Shown here piece by piece: positions 33,836 through 45,371 of a stretch of DNA of 64,000 nucleotides (within the stretch, counting starts at the first letter, position 1; each line of letters opens with the position of its first letter). The stretch is from an uncultured Gammaproteobacteria bacterium. Lineage in GTDB: Bacteria; Pseudomonadota; Gammaproteobacteria; HK1. Location: assembly GCA_958295835.1 (NCBI GenBank), contig OY282378.1, forward strand, positions 1,753,001 to 1,817,000. The letters are read 5' to 3'. The translations under genes and the position numbers were made by a program. The notes beneath the pieces were generated by a model. That model had not been told where the DNA came from. It made no database searches and worked only from the letters and a program-made list of their open reading frames with translations.

Positions 33836-35185
33836 ATGTCGAACACGCACCGTCAGTACGACGCCGTCATCATCGGGGCCGGCATCATCGGCGCCGCAAC
33901 CGCCTTCGAGCTCGCGAAGCTGGGCTACCGGACCTTGAACGTGGACAAGCTCCCGGCCGCCGGCTACGGGCCGACGTCGAGCTCGTGCGCGATCATCCGG
34001 GTGCACTACTCCACGTTCGACGGCACCGCGCTGGCGTGGGAGGGCTACCACTACTGGCGCGCATGGGCGAGCTATCTCGAGACGGACGATGAACGCGGGC
34101 TCGCGAAGTTCATCGAATGCGGATGCCTCGTGATGAAGACCGAGCTCAACGACCATCTGGGGAAGCATGTCCGCTTGTCCAGGGAGCTCGACGTTCCGTT
34201 CGAGGAGTGGGATGCCGCGAAGATCCGCGAGCGGCTTCCCATCTACGACACGCGCCGCTACGGACCGCCCCGCCTGATGCACGACGACGGGTTCGGGGAG
34301 CCGAGCGGGGGCGAGCTCGCGGGCGGGGTGTTCTGGCCCACCGCCGGCTACATCTCCGACCCCCAGCTCTCCACCCACAACCTGCAGCGCGCGGCGGAGG
34401 CGAAGGGCGCGGAATTCCGGTTCGGGCGCGAGGTCGTCGAGATTCTCAAGGAGGGGACGGAGGAGAGAGACGGGAAAGCCGGCGGCGACGCCGGACGCAT
34501 CCGCGGCGTGAAGCTCGACGACGGCACGGAGATCGCCGCTCCGATCGTGGTCAACGTCTCCGGCCCCCACTCCGCCATCGTCAACGGAATGGCCGGCGCC
34601 CTCGACGACATGACCATCGAGACGAAGCCGCTGCGCCAGGAAGTCGTCCACGTCCCCGCCCCGGCCGGCTTCGACTTCGAATCGCTCGGCACCGTCGTCT
34701 CCGACAGCGACATCGGCTGCTACATCCGCCCGGAGACCGGCAACCACATCCTGATCGGCAGCGAGGACCCGGAGTGCGACCCGCGCGAGTTCGTCGATCC
34801 CGACGACTACGTGCGCGACTTCACCGAGCAGGGCACCGCCCAGGCCCATCGTTACGGGCAACGGGTCCCGAGCCTCGGCATCCCGTCGAGCCTGCGCGGC
34901 GTCGTCGACCTCTACGACGCCTCCGACGACTGGATCCCGATCTACGACAAGAGCCGGGTGCCGGGCTTCTACATGGCGGTCGGCACCTCGGGGAACCAGT
35001 TCAAGAACGCGCCGGTGGCGGGAAAGATGATGGCCGCGCTGATCGACTACTGCGAGCAGGGCAACGACCACGACGCCCGTCCGCTCTCGTTCCGCCTCGA
35101 TCACATCGGCCGCGAGGTGAACGTCGGCTTCTACTCGCGCAAGCGCGAGATCAACCGGGAGAGCAGCTTCTCGGTGCTTGGTTAG
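33836..35185 (+). CDS. FAD-dependent amine oxidoreductase (DAO family, sarcosine/glycine oxidase-like)
   Basis: 449 aa from MSNTHRQYDAVIIGAG, with an AGGAG site 9 bp upstream. FAD-binding GAGIIGAATAFELAKLG lies at 12-28, and the C-terminal FAD motif PGFYMAVGTSGNQFKNAPVAGKMMAALI near 400. Such enzymes oxidise secondary amines or amino acids (sarcosine, dimethylglycine, D-amino acids). The substrate is unknown. It follows the GFA gene in the same direction and is convergent with lysS. Confidence 0.85.
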   Translation: MSNTHRQYDAVIIGAGIIGAATAFELAKLGYRTLNVDKLPAAGYGPTSSSCAIIRVHYSTFDGTALAWEGYHYWRAWASYLETDDERGLAKFIECGCLVMKTELNDHLGKHVRLSRELDVPFEEWDAAKIRERLPIYDTRRYGPPRLMHDDGFGEPSGGELAGGVFWPTAGYISDPQLSTHNLQRAAEAKGAEFRFGREVVEILKEGTEERDGKAGGDAGRIRGVKLDDGTEIAAPIVVNVSGPHSAIVNGMAGALDDMTIETKPLRQEVVHVPAPAGFDFESLGTVVSDSDIGCYIRPETGNHILIGSEDPECDPREFVDPDDYVRDFTEQGTAQAHRYGQRVPSLGIPSSLRGVVDLYDASDDWIPIYDKSRVPGFYMAVGTSGNQFKNAPVAGKMMAALIDYCEQGNDHDARPLSFRLDHIGREVNVGFYSRKREINRESSFSVLG

Positions 35186-35268
35186 CGCGGTGGCGCGGAA
35201 GCCCCAATCGTCCGATTCCAGGCACGTTGCAAGACAATGGATGATTGGGCGCGCGAAGAGTCCTGGCA

Positions 35269-36759
<1,491 letters not shown>

Positions 36760-37006
36760 CTCACCCCCCTGTTCCTGCGTCCGTCCCGTCGTGCGAGCGC
36801 GCCGGTCTCCCGCCCGTGCCGAACAGTACTGCGTCGGGTGCGGCTCCAAGCGGCCGGGTGCAGTCCACGGGAGGCGCACGCCCCGGAGAATTCATCGTCA
36901 TTCATTGATCTGGCGAGATGATTCCGGATCGGAATTCTCATGCCCCGCATCGGTGCTCCACATGCGCCACGGCATGATTGACGAGTCCATGGTAGCGCGT
37001 ATCCGC

Positions 37007-38290
37007 TCAAAGCTTGTCGCGCAGCGCGTAGTAGAACATGCCCAGAACGAGCAACGGATGGCGGAGACGGGCGCCACCCGGAAACGCCCGGTGGCGCAGC
37101 CCCGCCAGCACGTCGAAGCGCTCGGCGGTTCCCGCCACCGCCTCCGCAATGAGTTTCCCGGCGATCTGGGTCAGGGCCACCCCATGCCCCGAGAATCCGT
37201 GGGCGAAGAACCCGTTCGGAGCGAGCCGCCCCACATGCGGCAGGCGGTTCATCGTGATCGCGAGCCGGCCGCTCCACGCATGGTCGATCCGCACGTCCGC
37301 AAGCTGGGGAAACACCCGGAGCATGTAGCGCCGGACAAACGCCCCGGGATCGTGCAGCGGCCGATCGGTCCAGGTCTCGCCGCCGCCGAACAGGAGCCGG
37401 TGGTCGGCCGTGCATCGGTAGTAGTCGACGACGAACTTGGTCGCATGCACGCACGCGCCGCTGCGTATCAGGGAGCAGGCGCGCCGCTCCCCGAGCGGCT
37501 CGGTGGCGAGCACATGGTTGACGATCGGCATGATCCGGGATTCGATCCTCGGCTCCAGGCGGCCGAGATAGGCGTTGCCGGCGAGGACGACGTACTCCGC
37601 TTCGACGACGCCGTGCGCGGTGGACACCTGCGAAGGCGAGCCCCACCGGATCCCCTCGACTCGTGAGCCCTCGAAGACCCGTGCGCCGGCGCGCACCGCG
37701 GCGGCGGCCATCCCGAGCACGAAGCGCAGGGGGTGCAGGTGTCCGCCGCCCTCGTCCATTCGTCCCCCGACGTAGCAATCGCTCGCGACCTCCTCGCGCA
37801 TCTCCCGGCGGGACAGCATCCGGTATCCGCGATAGCCGAAGCGCCGGTGGCAGAACTCCGCCTCGCTCTCGATCCACCCCATGTAACGCTCGCGCGTGGA
37901 CGCGAGAAGATTGCCCGGGCGCCAGTCGCACCGAATGCGGTGGCGGGCGATGCGCTCGGCGATGACCACCTTCGCCTCCTCGCACAGCGCCCAGAGAGCC
38001 TCGGCACGCGACCGGCCGGCGGATCGTTCGAACGCGCCCATCGACTCGCGCACGCCGCTGCCGACCTGCCCTCCGTTGCGTCCGCTCGCTCCCCAACCGA
38101 CCCGGGCCGCCTCCAGCACGACGACCGAATACCCGCGCTCCGCGAGGTGCAGCGCGGCGGAGATTCCCGTGAAACCGGCGCCGACGACGCAGACGTCGGC
38201 CGTCTCGCGGCCCGCGAGCGCAGGGTGACGCTCACCGGCCGGCGCGGTGGCCGCATAGTAGGAGTCGGCGAGCTCCATGTCCGCGGTCAT
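37007..38290 (-). CDS. FAD-dependent oxidoreductase, PuuB-like (gamma-glutamylputrescine oxidase family)
   Basis: 427 aa (possible second start at 38278, MELADSYYAATA). It shows SYYAATAPAGERHPALAGRE, then the FAD motif VCVVGAGFTGISAALHLAERG, the family signature GWGASGRNGGQVGSG, and the C-terminal FAD loop GFFAHGFSGHGVALTQIAGKLIAEA. PuuB homologues oxidise gamma-glutamylputrescine or related amines. No other Puu genes are here, so the substrate is open. It is divergent from hppA. Confidence 0.85.
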   Translation of the reverse strand: MTADMELADSYYAATAPAGERHPALAGRETADVCVVGAGFTGISAALHLAERGYSVVVLEAARVGWGASGRNGGQVGSGVRESMGAFERSAGRSRAEALWALCEEAKVVIAERIARHRIRCDWRPGNLLASTRERYMGWIESEAEFCHRRFGYRGYRMLSRREMREEVASDCYVGGRMDEGGGHLHPLRFVLGMAAAAVRAGARVFEGSRVEGIRWGSPSQVSTAHGVVEAEYVVLAGNAYLGRLEPRIESRIMPIVNHVLATEPLGERRACSLIRSGACVHATKFVVDYYRCTADHRLLFGGGETWTDRPLHDPGAFVRRYMLRVFPQLADVRIDHAWSGRLAITMNRLPHVGRLAPNGFFAHGFSGHGVALTQIAGKLIAEAVAGTAERFDVLAGLRHRAFPGGARLRHPLLVLGMFYYALRDKL

Positions 38291-38598
38291 CCCGTCGTGC
38301 CGGGCACCGGATCGCGGATCGATGCAGAGAGTCCGCCGGAATGCCGGCTACCCATGCGCCGGCTCCCGAAGCGCCGGCGATCGGGATCTCGACCATGCAG
38401 GCGCCGGTCGCCGGGCCGCCGGCCGTCAGCTCCGTGGTCCGGAACGCTGTCGCGGCACTCCCCGGCATTGAGACATGGCATGACCATCGCTAGACTTCGG
38501 CACCCTTCATGAACAATTCGTGAACGCGGCGGCCTGCGTGCGTAAGGACCCGACCACCGCCTGTCGATTCTCCGGCTCCATTCCCGAGGGAGGCTTCC
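38291..38598. other. Divergent intergenic region upstream of hppA
   Basis: 308 bp that should hold promoters for the amine oxidase (left) and hppA (right). The hppA ribosome site GGGAGG lies at about 38589-38594. The left half is rich in gccggc-type small palindromes; nothing else is recognised. Confidence 0.45.
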
Positions 38599-40608
38599 AT
38601 GAGCGGTAACGCTCTCGTACCGATCGCGTTCGGCATCATCGGCCTCGCCGTCGCCTGGTACATCTACCATCAAGTCAAGAAATATCCTGCCGGGGACGCC
38701 AAGGTCGCCGAAATCGCCGAAGCGATCCACCGCGGCGCCATGGTGTTCATGCGGCGCGAGTACAAGATGCTCGCACTGTTCTGCGTGGTGCTCATCGTCC
38801 TGCTGTGGGCCACCCTCGGCGCCGGCAGCGCGTTCGCGTTCCTCGTCGGCGCACTGTGCTCGGCCAGCGCCGGCTACATCGGCATGAGCACCGCGACCCG
38901 TGCGAACGTGCGCACGACCACCGCCGCGCATACGCGCAGCGCCGCCGACGCGCTCACCGTGGCGTTCTTCGGCGGCTCGATCATGGGGCTCGCCGTCGCG
39001 TCCCTCGGCCTGTTCGGCCTGGGTATCCTCTACCTCATGTTCGGTGGCGATCCGGCAACCGCGCATACGATCCACGGCTTCGGAATGGGCGCGTCCAGCG
39101 TCGCGCTGTTCTCCCGCGTCGGCGGCGGCATCTACACCAAGAGCGCGGACGTGGGGGCGGACCTCGTCGGAAAGATCGAGGCGGGGATCCCCGAGGACGA
39201 CCCGCGCAACCCCGGAGTCATCGCGGACAACGTCGGCGACAACGTCGGTGACGTGGCGGGCATGGGCTCGGATATCTTCGAGTCCTACTGCGGCGCGATG
39301 ATCGCCACCATCGCGATGGCCTCGACGATGTCGCTCGAGGTCATCGGGAGCCTGGGCGCCCGCGAGTCCCTGATGTTCCTCCCCCTCGGGCTGGCCTCCC
39401 TGGGGCTGCTGTGCTCGATCGCGGGAATCATGGTGGTACGCCACTTCTCCGGCAGGCAGCCGGAGGTGGCGCTGCGTACCGGAACCATCGGGGCCACCGT
39501 CCTGTTCATCCTGCTCTCGTTCTACGTGATCACCGAAGTGGGCGGCATCGACTGGAGGGTCTGGTGGGCGGTGATCTCGGGCGCGGTCGGCGGCATCGTC
39601 ATCGGGCTGGTGACCGAGTACTTCACCTCCAGCCGCCCGGTGCGCGAGATCGCGCGGGCGGGTGAGACCGGCCCGGCGACCGTCATCATCTCGGGGCTCT
39701 CGGTCGGCATGCGCTCGGTCGCGATCCCCATGCTGACCATCTGCGCGATCATCGCGGTCTCGAGCGAGCTCGTGGGTCTCTACGGTGTCGGCGTGGCCGC
39801 GGTCGGCATGCTCGCGACGGTCGGGATCACGATGGCCATCGACGCTTACGGTCCGGTGGCGGACAACGCCGGAGGCATCGCGGAGATGGGCGGCCTCGGC
39901 AAGGAGACCCGTGCGATCACCGACTCGCTCGACGAGCTCGGCAACACCACCGCCGCGATCGGCAAGGGCTTCGCGATCGGCGCCGCCGCCCTCGCCGCGC
40001 TCGCCATCATCACCGCGTTCATCGAGACCGTTGCCGCCGCCAATCCCGACTTCCAGCTCCAGCTCAACAATCCGCACGTTCTCATCGGGATCTTCATCGG
40101 CGGGGTCATCCCGTTCTATCTCGCGGCGTTGACGATGGACGCGGTCGGAAAGGCCGCATTCGAGATGATCAACGAGATCCGCCGCCAGTTCCGCGAGATC
40201 CCCGGTCTGCTGGAAGGCAAGGCGCAGCCCGACACCGAACGCTGCGTCGATATCGCCACCGGAGCGGCGCTTCGCAAGATGATCCTCCCCGGAGTGATAG
40301 CGATCGCGGCGCCCTGGGTGGTCGGATTCGGCATCAGCGCCGAAGCGCTGGGCGGGATGCTGGGCGGCGCCCTGCTCGGCTGCGTGCTGCTCGCCCTCAC
40401 CATGGCCAACGCCGGCGGGGCATGGGACAACGCCAAGAAGTACGTCGAGAAAGGGCATCATGGCGGCAAGGGATCGGACACGCACCACGCCACCGTGGTG
40501 GGGGATACCGTCGGCGATCCGTTCAAGGATACATCGGGTCCGTCGATGAACATTCTCATCAACGTGATGGCCATCGTGAGCCTGGTGATCGCGCCGCTGT
40601 TGACCTGA
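38599..40608 (+). CDS. hppA: Membrane-bound ion-translocating pyrophosphatase
   Basis: 669 aa with about 16 membrane spans. PPi-binding motifs: [36 protein letters not shown] and [20 protein letters not shown]. The cation-selectivity motif reads [10 protein letters not shown], with Ala where K+-independent enzymes carry Lys, so it is probably the K+-dependent type, as in Thermotoga. Whether it pumps H+ or Na+ cannot be decided by eye. It conserves energy from pyrophosphate at the inner membrane. It is convergent with the PPi-type phosphofructokinase gene, 64 bp away. Confidence 0.94.
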   Translation: MSGNALVPIAFGIIGLAVAWYIYHQVKKYPAGDAKVAEIAEAIHRGAMVFMRREYKMLALFCVVLIVLLWATLGAGSAFAFLVGALCSASAGYIGMSTATRANVRTTTAAHTRSAADALTVAFFGGSIMGLAVASLGLFGLGILYLMFGGDPATAHTIHGFGMGASSVALFSRVGGGIYTKSADVGADLVGKIEAGIPEDDPRNPGVIADNVGDNVGDVAGMGSDIFESYCGAMIATIAMASTMSLEVIGSLGARESLMFLPLGLASLGLLCSIAGIMVVRHFSGRQPEVALRTGTIGATVLFILLSFYVITEVGGIDWRVWWAVISGAVGGIVIGLVTEYFTSSRPVREIARAGETGPATVIISGLSVGMRSVAIPMLTICAIIAVSSELVGLYGVGVAAVGMLATVGITMAIDAYGPVADNAGGIAEMGGLGKETRAITDSLDELGNTTAAIGKGFAIGAAALAALAIITAFIETVAAANPDFQLQLNNPHVLIGIFIGGVIPFYLAALTMDAVGKAAFEMINEIRRQFREIPGLLEGKAQPDTERCVDIATGAALRKMILPGVIAIAAPWVVGFGISAEALGGMLGGALLGCVLLALTMANAGGAWDNAKKYVEKGHHGGKGSDTHHATVVGDTVGDPFKDTSGPSMNILINVMAIVSLVIAPLLT

Positions 40609-40636
40609 GGCGGCGCGGGCAGCCGAACCGGTACGA

Positions 40637-40666
40637 CCGGGGCCGCGCCACGGAGCGCAGCCCCGG
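40637..40666. terminator. Hairpin between hppA and the phosphofructokinase gene
   Basis: Stem ccggggc with gccccgg around a 16-base loop, in the 64-bp gap between converging stops. There is no T-tract; it is possibly a bidirectional terminator. Confidence 0.4.
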
Positions 40667-40672
40667 CCCGGG

Positions 40673-41935
40673 CTATCTCGGCGCGAACCGCGTGCCGAGC
40701 TTCTTCGGGACCGGATGGTTGTCCAGGACGACGTAGTCCGGGAGCCCGTCGCGGTACGGAGGATACGCTTCTCCCCGGATGAGCGGCGCGAGGTAGCGCC
40801 GGCACGCCTCGGTGATCCCGAATCCGTCATCGGTGATGTACTCGCGCGGGACCTTCTTCTCCACGTTCGCGACCTCGGACAGCGACGCTTCGCCGACCTC
40901 CCATGCATAAGGCTCGTCGCTGGTGCGCACCAGCACCGGCATGACGCCGTTCCTGCCCGCGAGCGCGATCTCGACCGCCGCCCTGCCGAGCGCACAGGCT
41001 TGGTCGAGATCGGTCTGCGACGCGATGTGGCGCGCCGCGCGCTGCAGATAGTCCGCCACCGCCCAGTGGTACTTGTACCCGAGCCTCTCCTTGACGAGAT
41101 TCGCGATCACCGGCGCGACCCCCCCGAGCTGCGCATGACCGAACGCATCGCTCGCACCCACCTCGGAGAGAAAGCGCCCTTCCCCGTCGCGGACCCCCTC
41201 GGAGACGACGACCGAGCAGTAGCCGTCCTTCTCCACCGACGCCCTCACCTTCTCGATGAACGCGGCCTCGTCGAACGCGATCTCCGGGAACAGGATGACT
41301 TGCGGCGGGCCGCCCTCGCGGTCCGCGGCCAGACCGCCGGCCGCCGCGATCCACCCGGCGTGACGGCCCATCACCTCCAGGATGAAGACCTTGGTGGACG
41401 TGAGGGCCATCGACGCCACGTCGAACGATGCCTCGCGGATGGAGACCGCGACGTACTTCGCCACCGAGCCGAATCCGGGGCAGTTGTCGGTGATCGGCAG
41501 GTCGTTGTCGACCGTCTTCGGGATCCCGACCGCAATGACCGGGTAGCCGAGGGTCTCCCCGAGCTGCGACACCTTGAACGCGGTGTCGGACGAATCCCCT
41601 CCGCCGTTGTAGAAGAAGTAGCCGATGTCGTGGGCGCGAAAGACCTCGATGAGCCGTTCGTACTCGGCACGGTTCTCGTCGAGCCCCTTCAGCTTGTAAC
41701 GGCAGGAACCGAACGCGCCCGACGGCGTATGCTTGAGGGCGGCAATTGATTCGGCACTCTCCCGGCTGGTGTCGATGAGATCCTCGCTCAGTGCCCCGAT
41801 GATGCCGTTACGGCCCGCGAGCACCTTGCCGATCCGATCCGGATGCATCCGGGCAGTCTCGATCACCCCGGCCGCGGTGGCGTTGATGACGGCGGTCACG
41901 CCGCCTGATTGGGCATAGAACGCATTCTTGGGCAT
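40673..41935 (-). CDS. pfp: Phosphofructokinase, probably pyrophosphate-dependent
   Basis: 420 aa from [18 protein letters not shown]. Active-site motif [12 protein letters not shown] (139-150) has Lys at the position that in ATP enzymes is Gly (PGTIDND), which marks PPi-dependence. The phosphate-binding motif is NGGGDSSDT (110-118), with Ser where ATP enzymes have Gly and classical PPi enzymes Asp, so donor choice deserves testing. Also present: [14 protein letters not shown] and the substrate loop [10 protein letters not shown]. It interconverts fructose 6-phosphate and fructose 1,6-bisphosphate using PPi, reversibly. In methanotrophs and other autotrophs its gene is linked with hppA, and here the two are convergent. 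Confidence 0.88.
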   Translation of the reverse strand: MPKNAFYAQSGGVTAVINATAAGVIETARMHPDRIGKVLAGRNGIIGALSEDLIDTSRESAESIAALKHTPSGAFGSCRYKLKGLDENRAEYERLIEVFRAHDIGYFFYNGGGDSSDTAFKVSQLGETLGYPVIAVGIPKTVDNDLPITDNCPGFGSVAKYVAVSIREASFDVASMALTSTKVFILEVMGRHAGWIAAAGGLAADREGGPPQVILFPEIAFDEAAFIEKVRASVEKDGYCSVVVSEGVRDGEGRFLSEVGASDAFGHAQLGGVAPVIANLVKERLGYKYHWAVADYLQRAARHIASQTDLDQACALGRAAVEIALAGRNGVMPVLVRTSDEPYAWEVGEASLSEVANVEKKVPREYITDDGFGITEACRRYLAPLIRGEAYPPYRDGLPDYVVLDNHPVPKKLGTRFAPR

Positions 41936-42050
41936 CGTCCTTCCCTCGACTCTCTCTCGCTCGTGGCGCTCGATCATGCCACGATTCATCCGCGCGGCCC
42001 GCTCCGGGCGGATCTGAACCCGTTACGCTGGTGGAGGCCGACTTTCCGCG

Positions 42051-43583
42051 ATGGAGAAATTCACGACGATGTACGAGCGTCAACCGCATCCCCATGGGAA
42101 ACGATGCGCCGCCGGCGACGGCCGCCACTGCTTGCGGGCGTTTCGAGCGCTCCTGGTGATGCTCGCGGTGGCCGGTGGCGCGATGGGTCCGGCCGGCGAG
42201 TCGGGAGCGCAGGTGAGGCTTCCCGACTTCGGCGACGCATCCGAGGAAGCGCTCTCGCCCGCCGAGGAGCGTGCGCTCGGGGAAGCATTCATGCGCGAAA
42301 TCCGATCGAGGCTGACCCTCGTCGACGATCCCCTGGTCGAGCAATACATCCAGTCGCTTGGATACCGGCTCGTCGCATCGTCCGATCGCCGCGATCTCGG
42401 GTTCACGTTCTTCGTGGTCGAGGACACATCGCTGAATGCGTTCGCGGCGCCGGGCGGCTTCGTCGGTGTCAACTCCGGGATGATGTCGGCGACGCGGTCC
42501 GAGAGTGAATTCGCGTCGGTCCTCGCGCACGAGATTGCGCACGTCACCCAACGCCACATCGTCCGGGCCATCGATCATGCCAACCGCTCGACTCTTCCGG
42601 TTCTGGCCGGGATCCTCGCGGCCATCATCGTCGGCGCCCAGGACGTGGAGGCCGGCCAGGCCACGGCCGCCGCGGTGATCGGCTCGACGGTACAGAGACA
42701 GATCAATTTCACCCGGCACAACGAGATGGAAGCCGACCGGGTCGGTATCCGGATTCTGTCCGAGGCCGGATTCGATCCCCGGGAGATGGCGGGAGTCTTC
42801 GAAAAGCTGCAGAACGCCGCACGCTATGCTCAGCGCCCCGCCGAGTTTCTCTCCACGCACCCGGTTACCACGAATCGAATCGCGGAAGCCCGGGACCGCG
42901 CCGAGCGGCTCCCGTACAAGCAGCACGAGAGCTCGGAGTCGTACTACCTCGTGCGTATCAAGCTGCGGGTGCGAAGTGCCGGCGATCCGCAGCGGATGCT
43001 CGATGAGCTCGTCGAGGAGCTCGCCACGGGCCACGCCCAGAACGCCGCCGCGAACGCGTATGGGCAAGCCCTCGCGATGGCCAGGCTCGGCCGCGAGAAT
43101 GACGCCCGCGAGATCCTCGAACGCCTGGTCTCGTCACACCCGGACAACCTGACGTTCCTGGCCGAGCTCGCCGACAATGCGCGCCGTACCGGAAACCTGC
43201 CGCGAGCGCTCGCCCTGTACGCCGAAGGGCTCGACCTGTATCCCGACGACAGGGTCCTGGTGCGCGGCCATGCCGCCGCGCTCAACGACGCCGGCCGCCC
43301 GCACGACACGCTGAAGCTCATCGACACGTACGGGCAGTTGTACGCGCCCGACTCCGAGATGTACCGGCTGCGGGCCGATGCGTACGAGAAGCTCGGACGA
43401 ACGCTCGACAGCCGGGCCGACCTTGCCGAGCACTTCTACCTGTCCGGCCGGCTCGACCAGGCGATCCACCAGCTTCGTCGCGCAATCCAGGGTCAGGATC
43501 GGGACTTCTACCGCATGGCGCGAATCGAGGCGCGTCTCGAGGAGCTGGAGAGGGAACACAGGCATCGGCTTCCCAGACGCTGA
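42051..43583 (+). CDS. bepA: BepA/YfgC-like M48 metalloprotease with TPR repeats
   Basis: 510 aa (ATGs at 42051 or 42069). A hydrophobic segment (ALLVMLAVAGGAMGPAGESGA) serves as signal peptide. The M48 core has the zinc motif HEIAH in SVLAHEIAHVTQRH, with the third ligand in NEMEADRVGIRIL. From ~305 the helices form TPR-like repeats (NAYGQALAMARLGRENDAREILERLV). BepA is a periplasmic protease/chaperone in outer-membrane LPS-transport and Bam assembly. The length and order match E. coli BepA (487 aa). It is divergent from the phosphofructokinase gene. Confidence 0.9.
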   Translation: MEKFTTMYERQPHPHGKRCAAGDGRHCLRAFRALLVMLAVAGGAMGPAGESGAQVRLPDFGDASEEALSPAEERALGEAFMREIRSRLTLVDDPLVEQYIQSLGYRLVASSDRRDLGFTFFVVEDTSLNAFAAPGGFVGVNSGMMSATRSESEFASVLAHEIAHVTQRHIVRAIDHANRSTLPVLAGILAAIIVGAQDVEAGQATAAAVIGSTVQRQINFTRHNEMEADRVGIRILSEAGFDPREMAGVFEKLQNAARYAQRPAEFLSTHPVTTNRIAEARDRAERLPYKQHESSESYYLVRIKLRVRSAGDPQRMLDELVEELATGHAQNAAANAYGQALAMARLGRENDAREILERLVSSHPDNLTFLAELADNARRTGNLPRALALYAEGLDLYPDDRVLVRGHAAALNDAGRPHDTLKLIDTYGQLYAPDSEMYRLRADAYEKLGRTLDSRADLAEHFYLSGRLDQAIHQLRRAIQGQDRDFYRMARIEARLEELEREHRHRLPRR

Positions 43584-43678
43584 CCCGCCCGCCGGGGTTC
43601 GAAATGTGTTGCCAGCAGCGTCTCATGGAGTCACGCTACGCTACCGGCGAATCCCATGCGCCGATCCTCGCCCCCGCG

Positions 43679-45235
43679 ATGAACGAGAGCACTGGCAGGG
43701 GAAGCTCCCTTCGGCGGACTCGTCGCGGTCGGCGTAGCGGCTTGGCCCGGCCCGACACGCGGCCCGCGGTCTGGCCCGGAGTGGCGGGGGGGCGGTACAG
43801 ACCGTTGAGCGACGCGGACGCCGCCCGCGTCCATGAGGCGGTCCTGTCGCTTCTCGCGGACGTCGGGTTGTCGCAGGCGATCCCGCCGATGGTCGAGCGT
43901 GTCACCGCCCGCGGCGGCCGGCATACCGGCGACGGCCGTCTGACCTTTCCCCGTGACCTCGTCGAGGACGTCATCGCCGGGGCCAGACGCGATTTCGTCC
44001 TGCACGGCCGGACCCCGGGACATGAGATCGAGCCGTCGGGAGTGCGGGTCCACGTCGGCTCCGGGGGAGCGTCGCCGAACATCCTCGACCTCGAGACCGG
44101 CCGGTATCGCGAGTCACGGGCGCGCGACCTCTACGATGCCGCCCGCCTGGTGGACACCCTCGACAACATCCATCTGTTCAGCCGGCCCCTGGTGGTGCGG
44201 GACGCGCGCGATCCGGCGCATCTCGACGTCAACACCGCCTATGCCTGTCTCGCCGGCACCGCGAAGCACGTCTGCGTCAGCGCCTCGGCGCCGGAGAACG
44301 TCGCGGTGATCGCCGACATGTGCGCCGAGCTGGCCGGGGGCTGGGAGCGCTTCGAGGACCGTCCCTTCCTGACCATCATGATCTGCCATGTGGTGCCACC
44401 GATGCGCTTCGCGGAGGATGCCTGCCAGACCATCGAGAACGCGGTCTCGCGCGGATTTCCGATCCAGGTGATCTCCGCCGGCCAAGCCGGGGCCACCAGC
44501 CCCGCGACCATTGCCGGCTCCCTCGCGCAGGCGGTGGCCGAGAGCCTTGCCGGACTGGTCTTCGCCCGTCTCGTCAACCCGGAGGCGAGGGTGGTGTTCG
44601 CGCCGAAGCCGCTGGTGGCGGATCTCCGCACCGGGGCCATGTGCGGGGGCGGCGGCGAGCAGGCGGTGCTGATGGCGGCGGCGGCCCAGATGGGGCGGTT
44701 CTACGACCTTCCGACCAGCTCGATCGCGGGCATCACGGACTCCAAGGTCCCGGACGCCCAGCACGGCTACGAGAAATGTCTCGCGGTGTCGCTGGCGGCG
44801 CATGCAGGCGCCAACATCATCACCCAGGCCTGCGGCATGCAGGCGAGTCTGCTGGGCGCCTCTCTCGAAGGCTACGTCGTGGACAACGACATGCTGGGCG
44901 CCATCCTGCGGTCGGTGCGCGGGGTGGAGGTGGACCCGGAGGCGATCGGGGCCGACGTGATCGCCGAGGTGGCTCGCGGCGAGGGCCACTATCTCGGCCA
45001 TTCCCAGACCCTTGCGCGCATGGAACGGGACTACGTCTATCCGGAGGTGGCCGACCGGCGCCCGCCGGCGGACTGGGAAGAGCGCGGCGGACAGGACATG
45101 AGGGCGCGAGCCCGGGAGCGGGCCCGCCGGATCCTGTCGGACCACTTTCCCGACCACCTGGATCCCGCGGCCGACCACGCGCTGCGGGCACGCTACGACA
45201 TCCTGATCCCTCGTTCCGCGATGCGTCCCGCATGA
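43679..45235 (+). CDS. MttB-superfamily methyltransferase (non-pyrrolysine)
   Basis: About 518 aa from MNESTGRGSSLR; the frame is open to 43604 but those codons look non-coding. Family signatures: ALLADVGLSQAIPPMVERV-like start, HVGSGGASPNILDLETGRYR, NAVSRGFPIQVISAGQAGATSPAT, and TSSIAGITDSKVPDAQHGYEK. No in-frame TAG is present, so it belongs to the large group without pyrrolysine that demethylates glycine betaine, proline betaine, carnitine and relatives, moving methyl groups to a corrinoid protein or folate. No corrinoid protein gene is adjacent. It lies 136 bp before a dimethylglycine-dehydrogenase-like gene. Confidence 0.87.
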   Translation: MNESTGRGSSLRRTRRGRRSGLARPDTRPAVWPGVAGGRYRPLSDADAARVHEAVLSLLADVGLSQAIPPMVERVTARGGRHTGDGRLTFPRDLVEDVIAGARRDFVLHGRTPGHEIEPSGVRVHVGSGGASPNILDLETGRYRESRARDLYDAARLVDTLDNIHLFSRPLVVRDARDPAHLDVNTAYACLAGTAKHVCVSASAPENVAVIADMCAELAGGWERFEDRPFLTIMICHVVPPMRFAEDACQTIENAVSRGFPIQVISAGQAGATSPATIAGSLAQAVAESLAGLVFARLVNPEARVVFAPKPLVADLRTGAMCGGGGEQAVLMAAAAQMGRFYDLPTSSIAGITDSKVPDAQHGYEKCLAVSLAAHAGANIITQACGMQASLLGASLEGYVVDNDMLGAILRSVRGVEVDPEAIGADVIAEVARGEGHYLGHSQTLARMERDYVYPEVADRRPPADWEERGGQDMRARARERARRILSDHFPDHLDPAADHALRARYDILIPRSAMRPA

Positions 45236-45371
45236 TGGCCGGACATGCGCCGCCGGAGGGCAGTGCCCGTCGTGGACGCGACGAACGAGGGTTGCCGGAC
45301 GGCGACGATCCCGAGCTCAGGTTCCGTGCTTCGTCTTCTCGGCGTTACGTTTTCTCGGCGGTGATCGAAGA

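Noticed and set aside
43604..45235. Pyrrolysine-containing trimethylamine methyltransferase
   Set aside because: No internal TAG is read through and the gene ends in a normal stop, so it belongs to the non-pyrrolysine group.
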